A stretch of 64,000 bases of DNA from the NCBI RefSeq assembly GCF_014196835.1, contig NZ_JACIEK010000006.1, positions 62,001 through 126,000 of the forward strand, given 5' to 3'. Origin of the DNA: Aureimonas pseudogalii. Its GTDB lineage: Bacteria; Pseudomonadota; Alphaproteobacteria; Rhizobiales; Rhizobiaceae. Below, one piece after another: positions 38,298-46,653 of this stretch; the first letter of the stretch is position 1, and each line of letters begins with the position of its first letter. The notes under the pieces were generated by a model. It worked only from the letters and a program-made list of their open reading frames with translations, made no database searches and was not told where the DNA came from. The translations under genes and the position numbers were made by a program.

Positions 38298-38780
38298 ATG
38301 AGCGCACCCGACGTTGGACAGCACTGTCCGGGATTCGACTTGCCCGAAGCCGATGGCGGCCATGTGACGAGCGACTCTCTCGCGGGCCATCCGTTTGTGC
38401 TCTATTTTTATCCTAAGGACGATACGTCCGGTTGCACGGTCGAGGCCATCGAGTTCTCCGCCCTGATCGAGAAGTTCGCGGCGATCGGCGTTCCCGTGTT
38501 CGGCGTCTCTCCCGATCCGGTGAAGAAGCACTGCAAGTTTCGTGACAAGCACGATCTGAAGGTTCGTCTCCTCTCAGACGAGGACAAGACCCTGCTCCAG
38601 GCGTTCGGCGTCTGGGCCGAAAAGAGCATGTACGGCCGCACCTACATGGGCGTCGAGCGGACCACCGCGCTGGTCGGGGCCGATGGGCGCATCGCGAAGA
38701 TCTGGCCGAAGGTGAAGGTCGCGGGCCATGCGCAAGAGGTGCTGGACGCCGCACAGGCTCTGAGCGCCGAGGCGGCGTGA
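38298..38780 (+). CDS. bcp: Peroxiredoxin (Bcp/PrxQ type)
   Basis: Thiol peroxidase (160 residues) that reduces hydroperoxides. The peroxidatic Cys46 lies in YFYPKDDTSGCTVEA. The resolving Cys that many family members have five residues later is absent; the other cysteines are Cys10 and Cys79 (PVKKHCKF). The ATG at 38298 follows an AAAGGAAGG site; upstream in-frame codons give unrelated sequence. The stop overlaps the GTG of the DUF455 gene (GTGA). Confidence 0.92.
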   Translation: MSAPDVGQHCPGFDLPEADGGHVTSDSLAGHPFVLYFYPKDDTSGCTVEAIEFSALIEKFAAIGVPVFGVSPDPVKKHCKFRDKHDLKVRLLSDEDKTLLQAFGVWAEKSMYGRTYMGVERTTALVGADGRIAKIWPKVKVAGHAQEVLDAAQALSAEAA

Positions 38781-39598
38781 CGGCTCCCGCGCAGACGACA
38801 TTGCGGGGATCGGCCGTCGCAGCGCTGCTGGCGGCCGATCTCGACGAGAAGTGCCGGCTGACAACCGCTGCCGGCGAAGCGTGGTTCGCCCGCACGCTGG
38901 GGCTCTCGGCGCCGGGCGATCCGCGTCTGCCGCAGCGACCCGGCCGCCCGGTCAAGCCCGACCTCGTCTCGCCGCGTCTCGTGCCGAAGCGCTCGGTCCA
39001 CACACTCGAAGGCCGGATCGCGATGATTCACGCGCTGGCCCATATCGAACTCAACGCCATCGATCTGGCGCTCGACATCGTCGCCCGCTTCTGCGGTCAG
39101 CCGGTTCCTCGGTCGTTCTTCGACGGCTGGATGACGGTCGCAATGGAGGAGGCCAAGCATTTCGGCCTGCTGTCGAAGCGGCTGCGCGATCTCGGATCGC
39201 ACTACGGCGCCATGCCCGCGCATGACGGCCTCTGGCAGGCCGTCGAGGTCACCGCGCACGACCTTGCCGCCCGGCTGGCGATCGTGCCGCTCATCCTCGA
39301 AGCGCGCGGCCTCGACGTAACGCCGTCGCTTCTCGCCAAGCTCGGCGAGGCCGGCGACTCCGAGACGGCCGCGATTCTCGAGATCATCTACAACGATGAG
39401 AAGAAGCACGTGGCGATCGGCGCCAAGTGGTTCCGATTCCTGTGCGCACGCCAGCGCGTCGATCCCGCCCAGCGGTTTCAGGAACTCGTGCGGGCGTGCT
39501 TCCGCGGCGACGTCAAACCGCCGTTCAACGACCGAGCCCGCGCGGAGGCCGGGCTGACACCGACCTTCTACCGCTCGTTATCGCCGCTTTCATCCTGA
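38777..39598 (+). CDS. DUF455 ferritin-like protein
   Basis: Protein of 273 residues in the DUF455 family, predicted to adopt a ferritin-like helical bundle with a di-metal centre. Candidate ligands sit in the E-x-x-H type segments HALAHIELNAIDLALD, MEEAKHFGLL and IYNDEKKHVAIG. Function unknown; ferritin-like oxygenases are the nearest model. The GTG start overlaps the peroxiredoxin stop by four bases, which links it to oxidative stress only by position. Confidence 0.85.
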   Translation: MTAPAQTTLRGSAVAALLAADLDEKCRLTTAAGEAWFARTLGLSAPGDPRLPQRPGRPVKPDLVSPRLVPKRSVHTLEGRIAMIHALAHIELNAIDLALDIVARFCGQPVPRSFFDGWMTVAMEEAKHFGLLSKRLRDLGSHYGAMPAHDGLWQAVEVTAHDLAARLAIVPLILEARGLDVTPSLLAKLGEAGDSETAAILEIIYNDEKKHVAIGAKWFRFLCARQRVDPAQRFQELVRACFRGDVKPPFNDRARAEAGLTPTFYRSLSPLSS

Positions 39599-39671
39599 TC
39601 GTTTATCCTCCGTCACTTGCACGTTCCACGCTTCGTTAACCCTAACCGGCTTTAATCCCGGAGAGAGCGGC

Positions 39672-40934
39672 TTGGCCCTCGACGTTTCTGGTCTGGATTG
39701 TCGGATGAGTGTGAGTGCCCAGCGACACGTGTTCGGAACACGATCCGAACCCCATACGATCGTCATCGCGCGGGGCGACAAGGTCCGCCACTGGACCGTG
39801 CGGCCCTGGGTGCTCGCTTCCGGCGCATCGGCCGTCGCGCTGCTTCTCGTGGCCGGACTCGGCGCCGGGGCCTTTCTCTTCGCCGGCGACTCGGTGGTGC
39901 GCGCGCTTGAATGGCGTGAGCAGCAGACGATGGTGGCCTACGAGAGCCGCATCGCGGATCTGCGCAACCAGTTGGATCGCCTGACGACGCGCCAGCACGG
40001 GGTGCGCGAGACCGTGAGCGCCGAGGTCGAGAAGATCGTCGATCGCCAAGTCCAGCTCGCCGACCGGTTCGACGAACTCGCGCCGCTGCTTCTCAAGGCG
40101 CAGGAGTCGGGCCTTTCCACGCGGGCCCCGACGCAAGGCAAAGGTTCGAAGCCATCGGACGAGCCGACCTGGAAGACGGGCTCGCTCGACCGCTCGCTCG
40201 ACGAAGTCCGAGCCCTGCCCTCCAGCCGCGTCGAACTGGCCGACATGGCCGAGGATGTCATCCCCCTCATTCGCCGCTCCACCGATGCGGTGGAGGCCGA
40301 GCAGGTGGCGCAGGTCGCGGAGCTCGCGACCCGTGCGAACACCAGGGCCGAACGCATCTCGGCGCTTCTCGGCTCGGTCGGGATCGATGCCGGCGGCTCG
40401 GCGCTGTCCGGGGTCGGCGGCCCCTACGTTCCCGCGGGACCGAGCGAAGGCTTCTCGCAAAGCCTCGCCCAGCTCGTCACCGCGCTCGACGTGCTGGAGC
40501 GGCTGGACGCCCATGTCCGCTCCGCACCCCTCGCCGATCCCATGCCGACGGGAACGCGCAGCTCCCCCTTCGGCGTTCGCGCCGATCCGTTCTTCGGCCG
40601 GGAAGCGCTGCATTCGGGTATGGACTTCGCGGTCTCGTCGGGAACGCCGGTCCATCCCACCGCTCCCGGAAAGGTGACGTCGGCCGGAGACGCCGGTGGC
40701 TATGGTCTAATGGTCGAAGTCGATCATGGAAATGGAATGCGGACCCGCTACGGCCACCTGTCGCGGATCGACGTCTCCGTTGGAGACAAACTCACGGTCG
40801 GCTCCGTTCTCGGCGCCGTCGGCTCGACCGGCCGCAGCACCGGGCCGCACCTTCATTACGAGGTGCGGGTGGACAACCAGCCCATCGATCCCGAGCCCTT
40901 CATTCGCACCGGACGGCGTTTGGCCGCGCTCTGA
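39672..40934 (+). CDS. M23 family metallopeptidase (LytM-type endopeptidase)
   Basis: Inner-membrane-anchored peptidoglycan endopeptidase (420 residues). A cytoplasmic N-terminus is followed by a helix (about 50-73), a coiled coil (about 80-130), and the M23 domain near 305-410 with the zinc ligands in LHSGMDFAV and GPHLHYEV, so it should be active. The TTG at 39672 has a GGAGAG site six bases away, while the ATG eleven codons later (39705) has none, so the TTG is preferred with caution. It ends next to the prfB terminator. Confidence 0.88.
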   Translation: MALDVSGLDCRMSVSAQRHVFGTRSEPHTIVIARGDKVRHWTVRPWVLASGASAVALLLVAGLGAGAFLFAGDSVVRALEWREQQTMVAYESRIADLRNQLDRLTTRQHGVRETVSAEVEKIVDRQVQLADRFDELAPLLLKAQESGLSTRAPTQGKGSKPSDEPTWKTGSLDRSLDEVRALPSSRVELADMAEDVIPLIRRSTDAVEAEQVAQVAELATRANTRAERISALLGSVGIDAGGSALSGVGGPYVPAGPSEGFSQSLAQLVTALDVLERLDAHVRSAPLADPMPTGTRSSPFGVRADPFFGREALHSGMDFAVSSGTPVHPTAPGKVTSAGDAGGYGLMVEVDHGNGMRTRYGHLSRIDVSVGDKLTVGSVLGAVGSTGRSTGPHLHYEVRVDNQPIDPEPFIRTGRRLAAL

Positions 40935-40936
40935 CG

Positions 40937-40969
40937 AAAAAGGCCGGATGCGATCTCTCGCATCCGGCC
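40937..40969 (-). terminator. Terminator after prfB
   Basis: Perfect 12-base stem (GGCCGGATGCGA / TCGCATCCGGCC) with a TCTC loop. On the minus strand it is followed by five T. It lies 27 bases past the prfB stop. It may also limit transcription from the convergent M23 gene, though no T run follows on that strand. Confidence 0.88.
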
Positions 40970-40996
40970 CTCTGGTCTCATCGCCGGAGCGATCCG

Positions 40997-42125
40997 TCAG
41001 TCGATGTCGCTGACCGCGGCGTCGCCGCCGAAGACGCGCTGCGCCAGCGCGGCCTCGATGAACTCGTCGATGTCGCCGTCGAGCACCTGTTGCGGCGACG
41101 TGCTTTCGGTGCCCGTGCGCAGATCCTTCACCATCTGGTAGGGCTGCAGCACGTAGGAGCGGATCTGGTGGCCCCAGCCGATGTCGGTCTTCGACGCGGC
41201 AGCGGCGTTGGCCTTCTCCTCCTGCTTGCGCAGCTCTTCTTCGTAGAGGCGCGCCCGCAGCATGTTCCAGGCGGTGGCCCGGTTCTTGTGCTGCGACCGC
41301 TCGCCCTGGCACTGAACGACGATGCCGGTCGCCAGATGGGTGATGCGCACCGCCGAGTCGGTGGTGTTGACATGCTGACCGCCCGCACCGGAGGCACGAT
41401 AGGTATCGATGCGCACGTCGCCTTCGTTGACGTCGATCTCGATGGAATCATCCACCACCGGATAGACCCAGACCGACGCGAACGAGGTGTGCCGCCGCGC
41501 TTGGCTGTCATAGGGCGAGATGCGCACGAGCCGGTGAACGCCGGACTCCACCTTCATCTTGCCATAGGCGTTGTGGCCCTTGAGCAGGATGGTGGCGGAC
41601 TTGATGCCGGCCTCTTCGCCGGAATGCTGCTCGAGCATCTCGACCTTCATCTTCGCGCGCTCGCCCCAGCGCATGTACATACGCAGCAGCATCGACGCCC
41701 AGTCCTGGCTCTCGGTGCCGCCGGCGCCGGAGTGGACTTCGAGATAGGTGTCGTTCGAATCGACCTCGCCCGAGAGCAGCGTGTCGATCTGGCGCTCTGC
41801 CACTTCCTTCTGAAGACCGCGAATGCCGGCCTCGGCCTCGGCGACGATCCCGGGATCGCCCTCTTCCTCGCCCATCGCGATGAGCTCAATGTTGTCGGCC
41901 AAGCTCCGCTCGATGGTGCGGATGCCGTTGATCGACGTGTCGAGCCGCTGGCGCTCCTTCATCAGGCGCTGGGCTTCCTGGGGGTCGTTCCAGATGGTGG
42001 AGTCTTCGGCGGCCGCGTTCAGCCGATCGAGTTCGCGCAGGGACTGATCCCAGTCAAAGATGCCTCCTCAGCAGGCTTACGGCCTGCTTGATTTCGTCGA
42101 CGATCGATTCGATTTCGGCACGCAT
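40997..42125 (-). CDS. prfB: Peptide chain release factor 2, made by programmed +1 frameshift
   Basis: RF2 reads UGA and UAA stop codons. The gene is in two frames: 23 codons from the ATG at 42125 ([19 protein letters not shown], ending RRHL) reach an in-frame TGA at 42056-42054; skipping base 42056 continues as [15 protein letters not shown] and on to 40997. The joined protein has 375 residues, the normal RF2 length, while the uninterrupted frame from 41962 would lack 54 residues. The GGQ motif is at 248-250 (SGAGGQHVN). The stop-recognition tripeptide is SPY at 203-205 where E. coli has SPF. It is followed by its own terminator. Confidence 0.95.
42053..42068 (-). promoter_or_regulatory. prfB programmed frameshift site
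   Basis: On the minus strand AGGAGG (42068-42063), then CAT, then CTT-TGA-C (42059-42053). This is the RF2 recoding signal: an internal Shine-Dalgarno three bases before the slippery CTT, followed by a weak TGA-C stop. When RF2 is scarce, ribosomes slip +1 and make it, giving autoregulation. The E. coli site has the same layout, with AGGGGG in place of AGGAGG and TAT in place of CAT. Confidence 0.95.
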
Positions 42126-42248
42126 GCCGCGACCTCGCTTTGCTCTGCAATGGTGGGAATGGACGGACCATAGGGACCGCGCCCTGTGCTGTAAAGCGAA
42201 CGGACCATACCGAAGAGGTCCGTCCGCCCGCGATCCTGAATGCGACCG

Positions 42249-44693
42249 CTAGAAGAGCCCGCCGGCGCCCGACGCGATGGCTTGGGCTGCCGCCGGCGAG
42301 ATCGCCTGCGCGGTGGGCGTGCCGCCGGAATTGTCGTCGCCGATGATCTGGTAGACGTCCGCCGGGCCGGTGCCGGGCTTGAAGGCCTCGACGATGGCGT
42401 CGGCGCCTTCCGAACTCGTCGCCATGCCGGTCTTCCGGTTGACGGCGATCTGCGTCATGCCCTCGGGAATACGGAAGTCGACCGCCGGCCTGCCGGCCAG
42501 CGCCTGCTTCATGAAATCGACGAAGACCGGCGCCGCGAAGCCGCCACCGCTGGCACCGTGGCCCATGGGGGTTGGATTGTCGTAGCCGAGAAAGATGCCG
42601 GTCACCAGATCGGGCGTGTAACCCACGAACCAGCTGTCCTTCTCGTCGTTCGTAGTACCGGTCTTGCCGGCTACGGGCACGCCGAGTTCCTTGACCACGG
42701 TGGCCGTGCCGCGCTGCACGACGCCTTCCATCATCGAGGTGATCTGGTAGGCGGTCATCGGGTCGAGCACCTGCTGACGATCGTCGACCAGCTCCGGCTC
42801 CGCCTGATCGGCCCAGCCGTTGCCGTTGCAGCTCTCGCACTTGCGGTTGTCATGCTTGTAGACGGTGCGGCCGTAGCGATCCTGGATCCGGTCGATGAGC
42901 GAGGGCTCGATCGAGCGCCCGCCATTGGCCATCACCGAATAGGCCGAGACCATGCGCAACACCGTGGTCTCGCCCGACCCCAGAGCCATCGGCAGGTAGG
43001 GCAGCATCTTGTCGTAGATGCCGAAGCGCTCGGCATATTGCGCAACGAGATCCATGCCCATGTCGCGGGCGAGACGGACCGTCATCAGGTTGCGGCTCTT
43101 CTCGATGCCGAGGCGGAGCGTCGAGGGCCCGGCGGACTCGCCGCCGTAGTTCTTCGGCTCCCAATAGCCGCCATTGCCGTCGGGGATCGAGATCGGCGCG
43201 TCCATGATCACCGAGGCGGGAGTGTAGCCGTTGTCGAGCGCGGCGGCATAGACGAAGGGTTTGAACGAGGAGCCCGGCTGGCGATAGGCCTGCGTGGCGC
43301 GGTTGAACTCCGACTGCGCGTAGGAGAAGCCGCCGACGAGCGCGAGGACGCGCCCGGTGTGCGGATCCATCGCCACCATTGCGCCCTGCACCTTCGGGGG
43401 TTGGCGCAGGCGATAGCCGTCGCCGTCGTCCTTCTTCTCGACATAGACGACGTCGCCGCGCGACAAAACCTGGTCGGCCGCGCGCACCGAGCCGCTGCGG
43501 CCCTCGCGGTTCACCCGGAGCGCCCAGCGCATGTCGGCGAGCGCGATGGTGCCCATGTCGCGATCCGGCCCGAGACGACCCGACACCTCGCGCGACGGCT
43601 GGAGACCGATCGAGACCGAATCGTCGGAGGCGGCGAGCACCACGGCGAGGCGCCATTCCGGCACGTCGCCGAGCGCCTTCTCCTCGCCGAGCGGCGCGCC
43701 CCAGTCGCCGGCGATCTCGACCGTATCGACCGGCCCGCGATAGCCGCGGGCCTGATCGTACTGCACGAGCGCGCGCTGGAGGGATTTGCGCGCCTCGACC
43801 TGCAGCTTGGGATCGAGCGTCGTGCGGATCGATAGGCCGCCCTCGTAGAGTGCCGAGGTGCCGTAGCGGTTGATGATCTCGCGCCGCACCTCTTCGGTGA
43901 AATAGTCGGCGGAGCTGACATAAGCACCGCTCGGGCGGATGTTGATGCCAAGGGGCTTGGCCTTGGCGACGTCGGCGTCGTCCTGCGAGATCGCGCCGTT
44001 CTCGGCCATCCGGTCGATGACCCAGTTGCGACGTCCGATCGCCTCGTCCGGACTGCGGAACGGGTTGTAGTTCTCGGGCGCCTTGGGCAGCGCTGCGAGA
44101 TAGGCGACTTCCTGGATCTCGAGTTCGCTCACCGACTTGTTGAAATAGGAGAGCGAGGCAGCCGCGACGCCGTAAGAGCCCATGCCGAGATAGATCTCGT
44201 TGAGATACAGCTCGAGAATGCGGTCCTTTGAATAGGCTTGCTCGATGCGCAGTGAGAGGACGGCTTCCTTCACCTTGCGCTCCATTGAGCGCTCATTGGT
44301 CAGGAGGAAGTTCTTCGCCACCTGCTGCGTGATGGTCGAGCCACCCTGCATCGGGCCGCCGCGCACGAATACCAGAGCCGCGCGCGCGATGCCTTCGAGA
44401 TCGACACCGTGATGCTCGTAGAAGTTCTTGTCCTCGGCCGAGAGGAAGGCGGACTTCAGCAGCGTCGGAATCGCCTGGATCGGCAGGTAGAGACGGCGTT
44501 GCTTGGCGTATTCGGCCATCAGTCCGCCGTCGGAGGCGTGGATGCGCGTCATCACCGGCGGCTCGTAGTTGGCGAGCACCTGATAGTCCGGCAGATCCTG
44601 GCTCATGCTGTCGACGTACCAGGCGAGCCCGCCCGCCACGAGAAGCGCGAACACCGTTCCGATCCCGAAAAAATATCCGAGCAGTCTGATCAT
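42249..44693 (-). CDS. mrcA: Penicillin-binding protein 1A (transglycosylase/transpeptidase)
   Basis: Bifunctional peptidoglycan synthase (814 residues from the ATG at 44693). Order: short cytoplasmic tail, one helix (about 5-27), GT51 transglycosylase with AEDKNFYEHHGVD and GGSTITQQVAKNF (about 65-235), an OB-like domain, and the transpeptidase with SSFK in PGSSFKPFVYA, KSRN and KTG in AGKTGTTND. The frame is open for 87 codons upstream, but that part lacks family sequence. It lies about 200 bases downstream of the amidase gene on the same strand. Confidence 0.95.
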   Translation of the reverse strand: MIRLLGYFFGIGTVFALLVAGGLAWYVDSMSQDLPDYQVLANYEPPVMTRIHASDGGLMAEYAKQRRLYLPIQAIPTLLKSAFLSAEDKNFYEHHGVDLEGIARAALVFVRGGPMQGGSTITQQVAKNFLLTNERSMERKVKEAVLSLRIEQAYSKDRILELYLNEIYLGMGSYGVAAASLSYFNKSVSELEIQEVAYLAALPKAPENYNPFRSPDEAIGRRNWVIDRMAENGAISQDDADVAKAKPLGINIRPSGAYVSSADYFTEEVRREIINRYGTSALYEGGLSIRTTLDPKLQVEARKSLQRALVQYDQARGYRGPVDTVEIAGDWGAPLGEEKALGDVPEWRLAVVLAASDDSVSIGLQPSREVSGRLGPDRDMGTIALADMRWALRVNREGRSGSVRAADQVLSRGDVVYVEKKDDGDGYRLRQPPKVQGAMVAMDPHTGRVLALVGGFSYAQSEFNRATQAYRQPGSSFKPFVYAAALDNGYTPASVIMDAPISIPDGNGGYWEPKNYGGESAGPSTLRLGIEKSRNLMTVRLARDMGMDLVAQYAERFGIYDKMLPYLPMALGSGETTVLRMVSAYSVMANGGRSIEPSLIDRIQDRYGRTVYKHDNRKCESCNGNGWADQAEPELVDDRQQVLDPMTAYQITSMMEGVVQRGTATVVKELGVPVAGKTGTTNDEKDSWFVGYTPDLVTGIFLGYDNPTPMGHGASGGGFAAPVFVDFMKQALAGRPAVDFRIPEGMTQIAVNRKTGMATSSEGADAIVEAFKPGTGPADVYQIIGDDNSGGTPTAQAISPAAAQAIASGAGGLF

Positions 44694-44889
44694 CGTGTCC
44701 CCGTCATCCGCAGATCGGCGTCGCTTTTTCGACCCGCCGACGCGCTGGTGGCGCGACCGTCGCCGATCGAACCGTATCTCATCTGCGTTGGTCCATAAAT
44801 GAGGCGAGCCCGTGTTGCGAGCGGCACTGAAGCCTGGGGTGTCGCCCTCTTGCAACGCTCGACTTACGAACCGGCGTCGCGCGCCTCGT

Positions 44890-46077
44890 CTACCGGCTTT
44901 GAGTCGCGACGGGGGCTCCGTGCTGGCGCGCAAATTCGACGATCGAGCGGCCAAGGACGTGTGCCACCTTCTTCTGCCACTCGCCCGACTTCAGCAGCTT
45001 TTCCTCTTCCGGGTTGGACAGGTAGCCGATCTCGAGCAGGATCGACGGCACGTCAGGCGCCCGCAGCACCCGGAAGCCGGCGGACCGCTTGGGGTTGTTG
45101 ATCAGCCGGATCCCGCCGTCGCGCAGTTCGGTGACGAGGCCGACCGCGAAGTGCTCGGAGAAGCTTTCGGTCTCTCGCCGTACGAGATCGACGAGGATGT
45201 CGTGGATCTCGGGGGCGTCCTGATCCCATTCCCGTCCGGCGAACCGGTCGGCCGAGTTCTCGCTCTCGGCCAGTTCGCGGGCGAGACCATCGGAGGCGCG
45301 ATCCGACAGCGTGTAGACGGTCGCTCCACGCAGATCCTTGAAGCGGATCGAATCGGCATGCAAAGACACGAAGAGATTGGCGCCAGCGCGGCGCGCGATC
45401 GCCGAGCGCTCGTTCAGCGGAATGAACGTGTCGTCGTCGCGCGTGAGCACGACCTTTACGCCGGACACCCCGGCCAGTTCGTCGCGCAAGGCCAGACCGA
45501 AGGCAAGGTTGACGGCTTTCTCTTCCGTTCCGCCCTCGCCCGTCGCGCCCCGGTCGATGCCGCCATGGCCAGGATCGATCACGACCACGAAGGGCGCGTC
45601 GCGCCGCGGTGCTCCGCCTGGCGGGTCGGCGGACGGGTTCGCGGCGGACGCGGCCTTGGGCATGGCGAACTGTAAATCGGTGCCCGGCGTCAGCGCCAGC
45701 CGCACCGTGGCACCCGTCTCGGTTCGCTCCACCGAGAGGGCCGGCTGCATCGCGCCCTTGAGCTCCATCATCAGACGGTATCGGTCCGGCCCCACGAGAC
45801 CATGCCGGATGCTTTTCAAGGGCCCGGCTCTGCCTGCAGCGGGCAGCTTGGCGGCAGACACGGTGTCGGCGAGGTCGAGGGCGACGCGGTAGGGCTTGCG
45901 GAGAAGCACGAGCCGTGGGTCCGCCGGTCCCACCGTCGTCAAGGCGAGCGTCAGCCCGCCATCGGTTTCCTCGATGCGGATGTCCGTGACCACGGTCGCC
46001 GCGCTCGCCGCAGCCGCCGGCAGGGAGACGAGGCACGAGAGGAGGACGAGAAGAATCGACGTCAGGCGTGAAAGCAT
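44890..46077 (-). CDS. N-acetylmuramoyl-L-alanine amidase (AMIN plus Amidase_3)
   Basis: Periplasmic zinc amidase (395 residues) that splits the glycan-peptide bond and helps separate daughter cells. A signal peptide ends near AAAASA; an AMIN domain (about 28-135) binds wall; the Amidase_3 catalytic domain (about 160-390) has VIDPGHGGIDRGA, the metal Glu in GTEEKAVNLAF, SLHADSI and the catalytic Glu in ILLEIGYLSN. It is AmiC-like. Its start faces the long rne leader, so the two are divergent. Confidence 0.93.
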   Translation of the reverse strand: MLSRLTSILLVLLSCLVSLPAAAASAATVVTDIRIEETDGGLTLALTTVGPADPRLVLLRKPYRVALDLADTVSAAKLPAAGRAGPLKSIRHGLVGPDRYRLMMELKGAMQPALSVERTETGATVRLALTPGTDLQFAMPKAASAANPSADPPGGAPRRDAPFVVVIDPGHGGIDRGATGEGGTEEKAVNLAFGLALRDELAGVSGVKVVLTRDDDTFIPLNERSAIARRAGANLFVSLHADSIRFKDLRGATVYTLSDRASDGLARELAESENSADRFAGREWDQDAPEIHDILVDLVRRETESFSEHFAVGLVTELRDGGIRLINNPKRSAGFRVLRAPDVPSILLEIGYLSNPEEEKLLKSGEWQKKVAHVLGRSIVEFARQHGAPVATQSR

Positions 46078-46653
46078 GCGTAAGCGGTTCTGGGTTCGGC
46101 CATCGAGGTTCGATCTGGGCGGTCGACCAAATGGAAGGTCAAAGCCTTATCAGACTGTGAACCTGCCTTGAATCGAGGCTGTCCACTTGTTTAGCGACGT
46201 GGCGCATCATAAAAGCGGAAGTGAGGCCTCCGCTTGATCGCTGGCGTGGCGACTCGGGTTCGTTGGCCGATGCGACATGCGATCGGGCTTCTCGGACGCG
46301 ATGCCGCCCTTGCGCAAACGACGAACGCGGCGACCTCCGACAAATTCTGATTCGACCGAGCCATCGTCTCGGCGGAACCACCGCATGCCGGACAGGGCCC
46401 GTGGGCCGGTCGTCATGTACATTCATCGGCCGTCGCAGACGGCCATCCATTGTTGCAGGTCGCCCGCGCGTGTCATTGGCAGTGTCTCTCTCCATCGAAC
46501 CTCGGATCGCTTTCCAAAAGCCGTCCGCGACGTTTCGACGGGGCGACGCCGGCCGTGGCGGGACGACCCCAGCGGACCCGCATGTTCCGATCACCGAACC
46601 GGCGCCAGACGCCGGATCGCCTCGGACGTCGAGCGTCCGGGAGTTGAGATCTC
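46078..46653. other. Divergent spacer and long leader of rne
   Basis: This 576-base gap between the amidase gene and rne holds no reading frame with coding character. A hairpin (AAGCGGA / TCCGCTT, 46213-46235) lies in it. In E. coli the rne message has a long 5' leader through which RNase E trims its own mRNA; the gap here is of a size to fit such a leader. I could not place a confident promoter on either strand. Confidence 0.5.

Noticed and set aside
40997-41962. prfB as a simple 321-residue gene
   Set aside because: The conserved N-terminal 54 residues are encoded upstream through a frameshift site.
46584-46599. GTTC-N8-GAAC as a LexA site before rne
   Set aside because: It is an inverted repeat with eight bases between; the alphaproteobacterial box is a direct repeat with seven.
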